This document shows positions 1 to 10,685 of a stretch of 64,000 nt of DNA, in pieces. The translations under genes were made by a program, and so were the position numbers. A model generated the notes under the pieces. The model had not been told where the DNA came from. It did not search any database and saw nothing but the letters and a program-made list of their open reading frames with translations. How positions within the stretch are numbered: the first letter of the stretch is position 1; every line of letters starts with the position of its first letter. The DNA is from Amaranthus tricolor (taxonomy: Eukaryota; Streptophyta; Magnoliopsida; Caryophyllales; Amaranthaceae): positions 30,329,070 through 30,393,069 of the forward strand of contig NC_080050.1 in NCBI RefSeq assembly GCF_026212465.1. The letters are read 5' to 3'.

Positions 1-2900
1 TTTCCAAATTTCTAACCTTTTGTGTAACTTTAAGAAACCCACCAAACAAGTTAAGACCCTTTAATGGGATTGTAGATGAATTGAGACAGATCACAAGATA
101 TTCAAATAAACTCAATCAGAACTCAATATCGAGCTTGATTTCTACTCATAGTACTATCACGTTGATTCAAACTATCAACTCAAAATTGGGAGGGGCTTAA
201 ATAAAATTTACCCCTTTGTTCTATTGCAATTGCAACATTTTCTTTTAAAAACTCACAAAAATTTATTCTCACTTGGAGTTGTGTAATTTTACAATCTCAA
301 TAGAACAAAGTAGTAAATAATAGTAAAACCTAAAGATAACATTGAAAATTACATGAAAGTAAATAAATTACCTTTAGACCTTTAGTAACGTGAACTAATC
401 AAGAAAAACAAAAATAATAATAAGAGAAAGAAAAAAATATGAGCAAGTAATTAACGAATTTCCAACCCCTTCTCCACACAAATGATCAACAACGCAACAG
501 TTATTTCATAATGATACATGTACATAACTACATATCAGGCTACCAATTTAAACAAAAGGCCCTGCCCACACTATCAATTTGGCAGAATTGTATACGAGCG
601 AGCGCCCAACCATGTTTAGTCCTCGTACCGAACAAAATCAGTCAACAAACCCAACCTTGTTCAAATTCCTCTAGCTTCATTTCCTCGACTATTCTGTCGA
701 TATACCATCTGACTAAAAGGCACGAGCAGGAACAGAAGCAGGAACATGTCAATGCTACCCACACAAGTTTCAAGTTACCACCGTCACAATCATAGATCAT
801 CGGGTGCAATTAACAAGAATCAAAATGCTCTATTCCTCCCTACCGAAAGAACTTGTGAATGAAAATATCGCAAAATGAAGACAGTATACATGCAATGATG
901 CAATTCAACACCTATTTTGGAACATAGCCAAAAATTGACACAAATGGGACTTTCAATAGGCAGCAAAACAAGATTCTATTAAACAGTAAAACACAAGCAT
1001 TTGGAGACCTCGTAAGCTAAAAAACACCTTACTGCACAGCAAAGTATTAAGTGCTATATGGAAGCGGAGAGGAAAATAGAGGCAAGAAGAAATATGTAAA
1101 TTCAAAACCCCAGTAAAAGTCCACAGCTGCCGAACATAACTTAAACTACTTCCACAAATCAAATTTTGAATTTCCAACGCTCCTACTTTACTAACCAGTA
1201 TGCACAGTCGGAAAGTAACAGATAGCAGTCGTAAAAAAAAGGAAAAATGGAGTATATCATTGCTAATTGAAAGACAAAGAAGAGTTCAAATGCCAAAGTT
1301 TATGCTCTGCATATATCAGACAACAGTTATAGTCTTATAGATATAGTAATGTGGTACCCTACAGCATGCACTAAGGGCCTAGGGGAACATTCTAATACTC
1401 TATTCAGCACAATCAATGCATAAAACAGACATTACAATCGTAGTACTAAGTCAGGTTTTGCTAAAGCACTCCATGGCCTAGCCTTAAACTAAGAAATTAA
1501 CTATCAATAAGACCCTATTATACCATAATCTATGTTCTTCAAACGCCCTAACCAACTAATTAAAAACCACACAACGGAGAAAAAAGGTGGGGGACAGCAT
1601 CCAAAAAAAAAAATGCAGTTAGTCATTTAAATGTCACCTGTAAAACAGATCAGAAGTACTCGGAAGTCACCAAACATCTCACCGTTTCCAGTCTATAGAT
1701 GAGAACAGAAAGATGACAAACTATTAAACCATTGACACTAAAGTCACAATCAGAGAAGAAACCGAACAAGATACCCCATTCCACATAAAGAGCATGTTGC
1801 ATTCTCAGTAGGAACTGAACAAGGCAGCCAACTCCACAAAAAGAGCAAGTTGCATTTTCAGTAGGAGAACAAGGCAAGTCCACTCGACAAAACAGCAACG
1901 CAGACTGATTCCAAGGGACAATGTGATTCTCTCTTACTAAGTCCGCCAGCCTAATAAAGAACTCTAAACGGAAAAACCACCCGTAAAGGCTAACCCAGTT
2001 GTCAGGAACTTGTTGAGAAACAGGCTCGCATGATAGGAAGTAAAGAAATGACTCAAACGAGCATCACTCTCTGTAAAAAGAACATGCCTTTAAGATCATG
2101 AACCTAGCAAAGACCAATGTTGCATTCCATCTGTAACGTAGCAAAATTACTGCACTGTATAGAGGGAGCCTCTCAAATTCATCTCACTGATGAAATCCCA
2201 ACGCGCTATAAAAATTTTCGTAACAAATTATGGACACATAGTAGAACAATACTATCAACAAAGGAACCCAACCATGTACCACAAAAGGCCAATATATAGC
2301 CTGCCAAAAGGACAAAACAATTAATATATCATATATGATAGTGAAATATAAACAAACAGCGAAGTATAATAGGAAATTACCAAGCTCAATGTTTTTCTGA
2401 AATTCGTTTTTAAATGGGCATTAGGAACACTAGAAAAGAGTAAGAGACAATGCCACAAGAACAAAACACCTTGCACCCTTCCAATAACACGTACACAGCT
2501 CATAACAATCAAAACGGATATATACTCAGGATCATGGCGCTCAACCCATTCAAATTCCCTCTAACAAACACCGAAACCAGTTTGCATCCAAGAAAGAGCA
2601 ATGCACGTGGATGTAAATCCAGGTATGGCAGCGAAAACAAGATTCATATTTCTAAAGAGCCAAATCAGATGTCACCATCAAACAAGCATAAGATCGCATC
2701 ATAACATCACTGAGCACCTGAAATAGAAATTCTCCCACAGAGGGACAAATGCCTTCTCGATGAGAAACAGAAAATTTTGCAATTCTAATTACGCATTCCA
2801 AGTCTGAAACCACATAAGATGTCATCCACTAGATTACAACTAGGTAAAAAGCTTTCCCCCCTCTTTGTGAAGATTATCTTGTAGAACAGCATCTTCGACA
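1..2900. other. Non-coding flank downstream of the RZ-1A-like gene
   Basis: No convincing protein-coding exon is seen on either strand; the short open frames have no recognisable domain. On the minus strand some stretches look like transcribed 3' UTR, for example a pyrimidine-rich tract ending in CAG near 2715-2725. The region may therefore hold an extended 3' UTR of the RNA-binding protein gene or a non-coding transcript. A 53-bp tandem duplication lies at about 1768-1880 and is listed separately. Confidence 0.4.
1768..1880. repeat. 53-bp tandem duplication, two diverged copies
   Basis: Two copies begin at 1781 and 1834 with ccacaTAAAGAGCA versus ccacaAAAAGAGCA and stay alignable over about 45 bases, giving a period of 53. 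The copies differ by several substitutions and a short indel, so the duplication is not recent. Confidence 0.6.
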
Positions 2901-3017
2901 AAGCTGAAATTAAAATGACAAATGTTAAGACAGAGAGTCAAATCACTTCAAAAGAAAAAAAAGACAAGACTAAAACCACAAGCCATGAGCATAAAGTCAT
3001 CTTCATACCATTCAAAT

Positions 3018-4388
3018 TTAGCGATAACCACCGGCTCCTGGCCTCTCATACGGTCCTGATCGGTCACGACCATACCTATCACCCCCGTATCCCCCTGATC
3101 GGCTACCACCAGAACCCCTGTAACGTCCACCACCACCACCACCACCTCCTCCAGCATATCGGTCTCCTCCACGGTCAGGTCCATAATGATCACCACCTCT
3201 CCTATCCCCTCTTCCATTATACCTACCACCACCTCTACCTCCATCATCGGAAGGGCATTCACGAGCAAAATGTCCTGGTTTACCACATTTAAAACAGTCG
3301 CCACCACCGCCACCGCCACCGCCACCCCCCCTTGAACCCCCTCCATAACCACGATCACGCCCGCGATCACGACCACGGTCATAGTCTCCATCGCGGTCCC
3401 TAGAACCACCTTGAGTGGGTTGGGCCCTTTCCACAGTGATGTTACGGCCATCTAAGTCCATGCCGTTCATAGCATCGATAGCTTCTTCCATAGCTCTCTT
3501 GTCATCAAAAGAAACAAAACCAAAACCACGAGATCTTCCTGAGTACTTGTCCAAAACAACCTGTTTATTGTAAATCACACGCGTAAGGAACAAAAAATGA
3601 CAAACAGGGAAAAAATCTTCAAACATAAACATAGAAAGAGATTTGAACAAAAATGAAGTAAGCAATACTCTTAAATTAGTGACAGTATGCAAATAAAATA
3701 AATTTTGTACATTGACTCCCTTTTCCACTTCTACAGCTTTCACTACCACACAGTAAGGGATTTCAGCTTTCTTACCCATGTAGCATAATAGACTATTTCT
3801 CAATTTACTAAGTTTTATAAAGTCAACCAACAATTAACAGCACAATAGTCTCAGTAATTGACAGCAAAATAGTGATAACTGAGAAGGGAAGAAAGTACAT
3901 TGCAGGCAATCAACACCACACGAAATCTAGCGTTCAAAAATAAGGCTACACTTGACAGAGATGGACACCCTTTCTCATAGTTCTTGAGCAACACTTCAAC
4001 AAAACAAAAAAATGAACTACACATACAAAGGATCATGTTATCAAACTATGAAAGTACTGAACTAAATATCACTCTAAATTCAAAATGTCGCTGCCTATTA
4101 TCAAACCACATCAATATAAGCTAAGCAAATAACAAAGAACATAAGAAACCAGGGCTCACCCCAACCAGGAAATTTAATAATTTCTACAACACGTAAACAA
4201 CGAAAACAAGGATCAAAAACATTAATCAAGCGTCTTATGTGACAAGTGCCTCCATGCAAGAAAACCAAATAGTTCACCTTCGCCTCAATCAGACGACCAA
4301 ACTTTTCAAATGCATCTTTCAGGCCTCTGTCAGTAGTAGACCAGGAAAGGCTTCCCACAAAACAGCGAAATTCATCAACGTCTCCCAT
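3018..4388 (-). CDS. RZ1A: RZ-1A-like glycine-rich RNA-binding zinc-knuckle protein
   Basis: The coding sequence joins two exons, 4388-4278 (37 codons) and 3560-3018 (180 codons plus TAA), giving 217 residues. The 717-bp intron has a gtgaac donor and an aaacag acceptor, phase 0. Residues 7-83 form one RRM: RNP2 is CFVGSL at 9-14, split from RNP1 RGFGFVSF at 48-55 by the intron. An RGRDR/Gly-rich stretch follows, then a CCHC zinc knuckle (Cys126, Cys129, His134, Cys139), then a Gly/Arg-rich tail. This order is that of the plant RZ-1 family, which binds RNA in the nucleus; Arabidopsis RZ-1A is linked to cold response and is slightly longer. The start at 4388 is chosen because RNP2 follows directly and the upstream Met at 4412 lies before a splice acceptor at 4399-4398. 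Family assignment is firm; orthology to RZ-1A rather than RZ-1B/C rests on the short tail. Confidence 0.9.
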
Positions 4389-5435
4389 GATTTTTACCTG
4401 TCTGGAAATCAAAATTTCTACAAGAAAACATCAAATGTAAGTGAACAACCTATAAAGATAGCAACTTTGTCACAATATCTAAAATGTAATTATAAGCCAA
4501 AATTATAGTACATACAAAGCCTCCAATGAAACTTAGAAAATAGCCAGATTAAGCTGTAACGAGTAAAATACATAGTACATAGCAATTAAAAAGAATCCAC
4601 AGCAGTGAACGTTTTTTAGCAATCAAACCAGTAACACAATCCAGTATCTTGCACAAAACGCTTGTTTTCTTGAATGATACAATAAATCAAACACAAACCA
4701 ACTACAAACCAATTTTCATAATAACAAAAGCCTCAGTCAAAGAATTTTAATCTCGTATGATTCCCAGTTCCCACATACCATTCCCAACTCCAAGGTACCC
4801 GGTTGAAAAATAAAAATGGTAAATTCTTTCGTTTGCTCCTTATGTAAGAGTTATCAAAACATATGGAATCTCAGAGGATCGAAAACCCTACAATTTTAAA
4901 TCAAACTATCATGCTACCACAATTACCCATCAAATCAGCAAAAAAAATAAAAAAATAAAAAAAAAACTATAACAGCCTTTCACAATCACACAATGTAAAT
5001 AAGGATAAATATATCAAATCACATAGACGGGATTTATTCGCAGGTTTACATATTGAGATCAAATTACTAAAATCCAAATATTCTCTGGAGATTAAAAGAC
5101 GTGGAATCGAATATAAAAGCTAAAATTTATTATCCCAGGACAACTAAAAAAGATACTTCACCTAATTGGAAAAATTATAATCAATCAACCAAACAATTAA
5201 AAAAGGAGCAACCCTAATTCAGATCTGACTTTACAACAATGAAATTATGGCATGACACAAGAAATTGTACTCAATTAACAAACGATAATGAGATGCGAAT
5301 GTAGTAGTGTATAGACAGAAGCATATATATTATATAATTCGCGACACGGACGGAAAAAGGAGAAGAGGAACAAACCTAGCAGACTTCGCGAGAAACCCTA
5401 ATTTGGCGGAAGCACACAACAGAAAAATTGAACGA
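4389..5435 (-). other. 5' UTR exon and leader intron of the RZ-1A-like gene
   Basis: On the minus strand an exon ending at 5376 (TCTGCTAG then gtttgttc) can be spliced to an acceptor at 4399-4398 (ccagacag), leaving a nine-base leader before the ATG at 4388. The leader intron is about 978 bp. The upstream exon contains a telo-box-like TTAGGGTTT at about 5388-5400. A GGGCCAATAC motif at about 5518-5527 and an AT-rich TATA-like stretch near 5461-5476 lie upstream. These are common in promoters of plant RNA-binding and translation genes. The transcription start is inferred only. Confidence 0.5.
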
Positions 5436-5539
5436 GGAGGATAATGCTCTGAAGAAACGCATATAAATATATCCACAAATTTGTCCGTCAAACGACTTGT
5501 CAATCCAAGGCCGCTTTGTATTGGCCCGAACATAAAACC

Positions 5540-7440
5540 GGGCTAATTCAAGCACCTTTTTTTAGAGGGCTAATTCAAGTACTAAATTAATACAAATTGT
5601 CGCGTGAGACAGTTTCATCGTGATCTACTGATCCGTGAGATGGTCTTTGTATATGAGTTTAATAATACAATTAACACAAGTATTAGCATTGAGCTCTTTG
5701 TTTAAAGTCATCTCACCTCTCACAAAAGTAGCTCCTCAAGTAATCACATTCAATGTACAAAGAGGTGGGGATTGGATGGATGAATCCGGTTCAAGTTAGA
5801 TCATTTTGGGTGTTTGGCAATTAATAATTGATTGATGTTGGATGAATGTTGATTATTTGTTATTGCCTTATTGGTTGATTTTTCAAGCAAGTCACATGAC
5901 CATCAAAAAGCCTCATACAATTATCTTGTTTCTCTAATTGAAAACTTAAATAGTGTAAGTGATAACTTTAACGTTATAAGTGATTACACTTAAGACTATA
6001 AAAAAAATCATTTTAAAACTATTAGTGATCACTTTAAGATTATACTTAATCACTTTAACATTGTAAGTAGTCATTTTAAGACTATAAAAGTAATCACTTT
6101 AAGGTTATAATTGGTCACTTTAAGATTGTAAGTGATCATCTTAAGATAATAAGTGATCACTTCAAGACTATAAATGTACATTGGGTCAGCCAATAAATAT
6201 GATTTTTCCATGAGATCGTCTCATTTGAAAATTTCTGGATTTTGGGTGATCTAATATTTTTTTTTTAAAGAGTCAGCTTGTTTGATTAGTGGATAATATT
6301 AATTTTTTAATTAGTTATTAAGGGATGTATGTAAAGTTACTTGTTGGTTTGCTACTTTGAGATAAAATAGGAGAAAAGTCAAAAATTAATTAAAATTCTA
6401 AATGAAATAGCTTTTTAATCGTCTTAAATTGAAATATGGATCCAAATATTACTAATAAGTAGTTTTCTAATATTACTAAGTAGTTTCCACTAAACGTTAA
6501 GCACCTATTATGATGTATGCTCACATATATGGAATGCAAACATTCTTAGATCTTTCATATCTCTCTTATATATTTTGCACTCCATCTCAAATGTTTGTGC
6601 ATTAAATAATAACTTCAACAAGCTCATAGCATTAGCTACTCGTCCATCAACAACATATAGAGAATTTTTTAACAAGTTTCTCTTCCTCAATGACAATGTT
6701 CCACAAGCTCCCTAACACTTTAATTCAACCTTCAACACTATTTTTAAAGGGCACTAAGCACTAAAGAAATCATTCATCGAGTTTCTCAAAAATTCAAATA
6801 CGTATGATTTCGTAAAATTCATGAACTAGTGACATATGTTTAATCGATACCACTTTGGCTCGTTTTAGCACCACCCCTCTAGCTTCCTTAGAAGGATCAT
6901 CCACAACTTATTTAAATATCATCACATCGCTCAAGTAATCTCAAACTTTATCCACCATAGTTGCAAGGACATCTTTACAGCTTATGAGCCTATAGGCATC
7001 TATTTCACTTGTTGCTCATTTGAGCACCCCTATTCATGTCAAAGCAACCTACTCCCAGAGCAATATGACTTGCTATCTATTCTTGCTCGTTCGATTAGCC
7101 CACTTCATCTAAGTATAACTGAAAAGCATTATTTTTCATGCCTTACTGTGCTTGGCTCAACTTATACTCTCTTTGTTCCTTTGAATTTGCACCCTAGAAT
7201 TAAAAAGCTTTTACATATTTAAATTATAAGTTGCAAACACAAAGAGACATAGAAAATATTAAACAAAAATAACACTTAAATTAACATACCCTTATCGTTT
7301 AATCTCATAATTTTTATCACCACTTACTAAACACCCAAATAATTTGACAAAAATTCTCATCCAAATCGAAGAGGCATGAATCATGACTCATAAGCATCAT
7401 CACAATGAAAAAGGTTATTGAACTTGTGACTCACATCCAA
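5540..7440. other. Intergenic region between divergent genes, with repeats
   Basis: This separates the minus-strand RNA-binding protein gene from the plus-strand carrier gene, so it holds both promoters. It includes a fragment of the gagac/gtctc palindromic repeat at about 5595-5655 and the minisatellite-bearing repeat at 5929-6230. I see no coding exon; the 62-codon frame near 6.5-6.7 kb resembles nothing. Confidence 0.45.
5929..6230. mobile_element. MITE-like repeat with internal ~20-bp minisatellite (copy A)
   Basis: It begins tttctctaattg, continues as about ten degenerate units of the type aagtgatcactttaagatta, and ends in a palindromic tgagatcgtctca. Two other loci (13273-13500 and 24312-24515) have the same order of parts, so this is a dispersed family rather than a local satellite. 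No coding capacity is present. Assignment to a superfamily is not possible from the sequence alone. Confidence 0.55.
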
Positions 7441-7448
7441 ACACGTCC

Positions 7449-7455
7449 TATAAAA
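7449..7455 (+). promoter_or_regulatory. TATA box of the mitoferrin-like gene
   Basis: TATAAAA lies 66-72 bases upstream of the ATG at 7521. This would place transcription start near 7480 and give a 5' UTR of about 40 bases. Confidence 0.5.
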
Positions 7456-7520
7456 TTCTCAAAACTCACAAATCACAATCTCTAAAGCCAAAACCTATAC
7501 CATCAACAATCACTCCCAAA

Positions 7521-8741
7521 ATGATCACCATGAAAGCTCAAAAATCATCTTCATCAATGTTTCTTCTCCCACCTCCATTACACCTCAACAATTCATCCCA
7601 TTCTACAATTGATAACAATTTTAACACCATATTTTCAAATCTAAACAAAATCTTAATCTCCCATAAATCCCCAAAATCCCCAAAATCCACCATTAATGTC
7701 TCCCTCTCCAATTTCCTCTCAACCTCCAGTTCTGTGGAATTCAAACCTTCAAATACCCTAACAGCAACAACAACAGAAATACCCACATCTAAATCTTCAT
7801 TAAAATCCACCTATAGCAATCTTTCGGTTCTTGAGCGAGCTTTTATCGGCGCTTGTGCAGGAGGATCTGCCGGTGCTTTTACATATGTTTGTCTTTACCC
7901 ACTCGAAACAGTAAAAACAAAGCTTCAAACAAAAGGGGCAAGCCAAATTTATTCCAGTACACTAGACGCCATTGTTAAAACCTTTCAATCAAAAGGGGTT
8001 TTAGGGTTTTACAGCGGCGTTTCAGCTGCATTGGTAGGGTCAACTTTCTCATCTGCTGTTTATTTTGCAACTTGTGAATTCGGGAAATCAATTTTATCAA
8101 ATTTCGATAATTACCCAACTTTGTTAATCCCACCTACAGCAGGATTAATGGGTAATATTGTATCATCTGCAATAATGGTACCTAAAGAACTAATTACTCA
8201 AAGAATGCAAGCTGGTGCACAAGGAAGATCTTGGGAGGTTTTAGTTAAAATTCTGGAGAAAGATGGTGTTTTAGGGCTGTATGCTGGTTACTCTGCTACA
8301 TTGTTGAGGAATTTGCCATCTGGGGTTTTGAGTTTCTCGTCGTTCGAGTGGCTTAAAGCCGCGGTTTTAAGCCACTCAAACAAGGAGAAGATGGCACCAT
8401 TGGAGAGTGTTTGTTGTGGTGCATTAGCTGGGGTGATTTCAGCTTCATTGACAACTCCATTGGATGTGATTAAGACTAGATTGATGACCCAAGTTCCTGG
8501 TGATGGTGTTAATAAGGTTGCTGCTGCTACATTGAGTGGAGTTAGTACCATTGTTAAACAGATTATGATGGATGAAGGATGGATTGGGTTTAGTAGAGGA
8601 ATGGGTCCTAGAGTTGTTCATAGTGCTGGTTTCTCTGCTATTGGGTACTTTGCTTTTGAGACTGCTAGGCTTGCTATTATGGAGCAGTATGTTAAGCATA
8701 AAGAACAGTCTAAGGAGATGGTGGCTTCTGCTCCTCTTTGA
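7521..8741 (+). CDS. MFL1: Mitoferrin-like mitochondrial carrier family protein, probably plastid envelope
   Basis: This is an intronless gene of 406 codons. Residues 1-100 form a Ser/Thr/Asn-rich, acid-poor leader with transit-peptide character. Residues 105-390 form the three-repeat mitochondrial carrier fold. Each repeat carries the carrier signature: PLETVK at 127, a variant PKELITQR at 221 and PLDVIKTR at 313. The spacing between signatures is about 92-94 residues, giving six membrane helices. The closest family I recognise is MITOFERRIN-LIKE 1, an Arabidopsis chloroplast-envelope carrier of similar length implicated in plastid iron content. Plastid location and iron transport are inferred by homology. 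A second Met at codon 4 could also be the start. An odd detail is a perfect 12-bp inverted repeat within codons 276-286, listed separately. Confidence 0.9.
   Translation: MITMKAQKSSSSMFLLPPPLHLNNSSHSTIDNNFNTIFSNLNKILISHKSPKSPKSTINVSLSNFLSTSSSVEFKPSNTLTATTTEIPTSKSSLKSTYSNLSVLERAFIGACAGGSAGAFTYVCLYPLETVKTKLQTKGASQIYSSTLDAIVKTFQSKGVLGFYSGVSAALVGSTFSSAVYFATCEFGKSILSNFDNYPTLLIPPTAGLMGNIVSSAIMVPKELITQRMQAGAQGRSWEVLVKILEKDGVLGLYAGYSATLLRNLPSGVLSFSSFEWLKAAVLSHSNKEKMAPLESVCCGALAGVISASLTTPLDVIKTRLMTQVPGDGVNKVAAATLSGVSTIVKQIMMDEGWIGFSRGMGPRVVHSAGFSAIGYFAFETARLAIMEQYVKHKEQSKEMVASAPL
8346..8377 (+). repeat. Perfect 12-bp inverted repeat inside the mitoferrin-like CDS
   Basis: gagtggcttaaa is followed after about eight bases by tttaagccactc, its exact reverse complement. 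The mRNA could form a 12-bp stem with a small GC-rich loop. It encodes the segment from Glu276-Trp277 to Ser286. Confidence 0.75.
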
Positions 8742-9031
8742 TGGAGGGGATTTTTGTCAATGGTAATGCTCTAAACCACTGTCACATAATTCGTGAATCT
8801 TCTCGGGTTGTGAAACGACACCAACAAATTGTGATCGGTTTTGGCTAATTTTGGGTCAATTATGTTCGACTGTCAATTTTTGTGCTTAAAAAGTTATTTC
8901 TTGGTTTTTCTATGTTGATTAGGTGCTTTAAGGTGAGTTGTAAACATTCAAGTTTTGAAAAAGAGAATGATTGATAAATTTGGAATTAGTTTTATAATAT
9001 ATATTAGTGTCTTAATTATCGGTTTAAATTT

Positions 9032-9205
9032 TTTGTTGAGTTGATATAAGATGACAATGTGACAAGAGGTTACGGGTTTGAATTTCAACCACCTTTTATT
9101 TAAAGCGGAATATTCGGTGCTTATGCGCATCCGCACTTCTAATAGTATATAACATATCTTAGTTGCCTCAACCATCAGCTTAAGTGTTGAGTTGTTTCTT
9201 GATAC
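9032..9205 (+). mobile_element. SINE-like tRNA-derived repeat, decayed copy
   Basis: It contains acgggtttgaatttc, a pol III B-box-like motif (GGTTCGAATCT in the better copy at 19.4 kb). This is followed by the same body with tttaaagcggaatattc and tatgcgcatccgcacttc, then a reversed arm reading cctcaaccatcagcttaa. It matches the 19.35-19.63 kb element with many substitutions. Confidence 0.55.
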
Positions 9206-10499
9206 TATTTTGTCAGCTGTAATTTGGGTATGACTTGGTAAAGTATGGGCCTTTGTAGCATAATATATTTGGTTATTGGTATAAATGGGGTAATGAAAAT
9301 GAATTTTAGTTTTAATTTTCATAAAATGTTTTAATTTCAATGGAATCATATGAATATATGGCTGCATATGGTCCGGTTTGCTTTAGAAATTTTTTTTTTT
9401 TTTTTTTCACGAAAGATGATACTTCTAAAGCTATAGTTTGATCAAGTACTTATCGCATAAATTTAGGGCCGCGTATGGTCCGGTTTGCTTTTGCTTTTGC
9501 TTACTGATGTTTCAAAATTTACTCGATCACTTTGCTCTATGGAATGATTAGAAGCGAAGGCCAGAATGTGAGTGGGGAATACTGAGGTTCAACATGTAGT
9601 ATTGTTATACTTGAAACCTTCGAACAGAAACTAAACTTTTTTAATGCATGTATTCAATTGGAGTCTAACCAATCTTTGTAATTGAAGTGTTAATTCGGAT
9701 CACCGAGTCGATTTTAGGTTAGGTGTTTTGAATTGGTTTAAAATCGAATTTATAATACATATTGATTTTTACATAATAGTAAACTAATAGTTTAATTTTT
9801 GAAGCTGAGTCTATACTATCCTAATTCCAAGTCTGTTGTGCAGACTCTAACATCATTAGCTACTTTGCATCCCCGAATTCCTTCTTAGACTCTTATGTGA
9901 TTGCATTGATGTCGCATTCACCTTGTTAATCCATGCATTTTCTTATCAATTCTCGTGAACTAGAGATATTTGAACATGACTTAGCATTTTGAGAGACCAT
10001 TTTTTTAGAGATGCCTCACAGAAAGCCCAGCCCATTACGGTAAAATTTATGAAAAAAATGCTAATTGTCATATAAACTCTCAAATAAGAATTGTTATGAC
10101 TTCAATTATATAATCTAATTAGGTACAATGTGCACAACATGTTTTTATTTGGACCCGACTTGGACTATATGCCTTCCTTATCAAAATTTGGATTTGTTAG
10201 GCTTTGGGATTGTATGTACGCAACTACGCTAGCTAGCAATCAATGTTTACATGGTTACATCTACTATCAATGTTTGAGCAATTATAAAGTAAATACAAAT
10301 TGTCGTATAAGATAGTTTTATAATGTGCATTATATATAAGTTAAATTATCTATCTAATACATATTATGAGAATATAAATTGCTCATTTAAGCTCGTTTCA
10401 TCAAATGATAGTCTTTCACAAGAGTATCTTTAAAGTAAATGGATAAGAAAAACAATTCAAAGATGAAGAACAATAGGGTAAGAAAATCATTTTGGCAAA
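9206..10499. other. AT-rich intergenic DNA
   Basis: No gene is seen. A 19-base near-repeat (catatggtccggtttgctt near 9365 and cgtatggtccggtttgctt near 9473) brackets about 108 bases that include an 18-T run. This may be an old small insertion. Confidence 0.4.
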
Positions 10500-10685
10500 C
10501 ACAAGTTCTTTATTAAGACTGTCTCATTGTGAGACGACTTAAAATAGGCTGGCCCAAAAACCAAAAGAATTGGTTACCTTTTCAGTTTCATTAATATTTT
10601 CTCTAAAATTACAGCAATTTAATTTTTTGGGTTCCTTATATGGGCCCGTCTCACGGTGAGACGGTCTCATATAAGACTTGCTGTA
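10500..10685. mobile_element. MITE with ~50-bp inverted ends (gagacGGTCTC type)
   Basis: The left end, acaagttctttattaagac then tgtctcattgtgagacg, is the degenerate reverse complement of the right end, gtctcacggtgagacgg then tctcatataagacttg. The inner ends both read GGCCCA. Copies or fragments related by the same palindrome lie at 26384-26560 and 52605-52765. The element is about 186 bp and non-coding. Confidence 0.65.

Noticed and set aside
2915..3451. Open frames on both strands overlapping the Gly-rich exon (His-rich on plus, Val-rich on minus)
   Set aside because: They are shadows of the GGN/CCN-rich coding sequence of the RNA-binding protein; the correct frame carries an RRM and a zinc knuckle.
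8288..8699. Antisense frames inside the mitoferrin-like gene
   Set aside because: No domain and no splice or promoter context; they mirror the coding strand.
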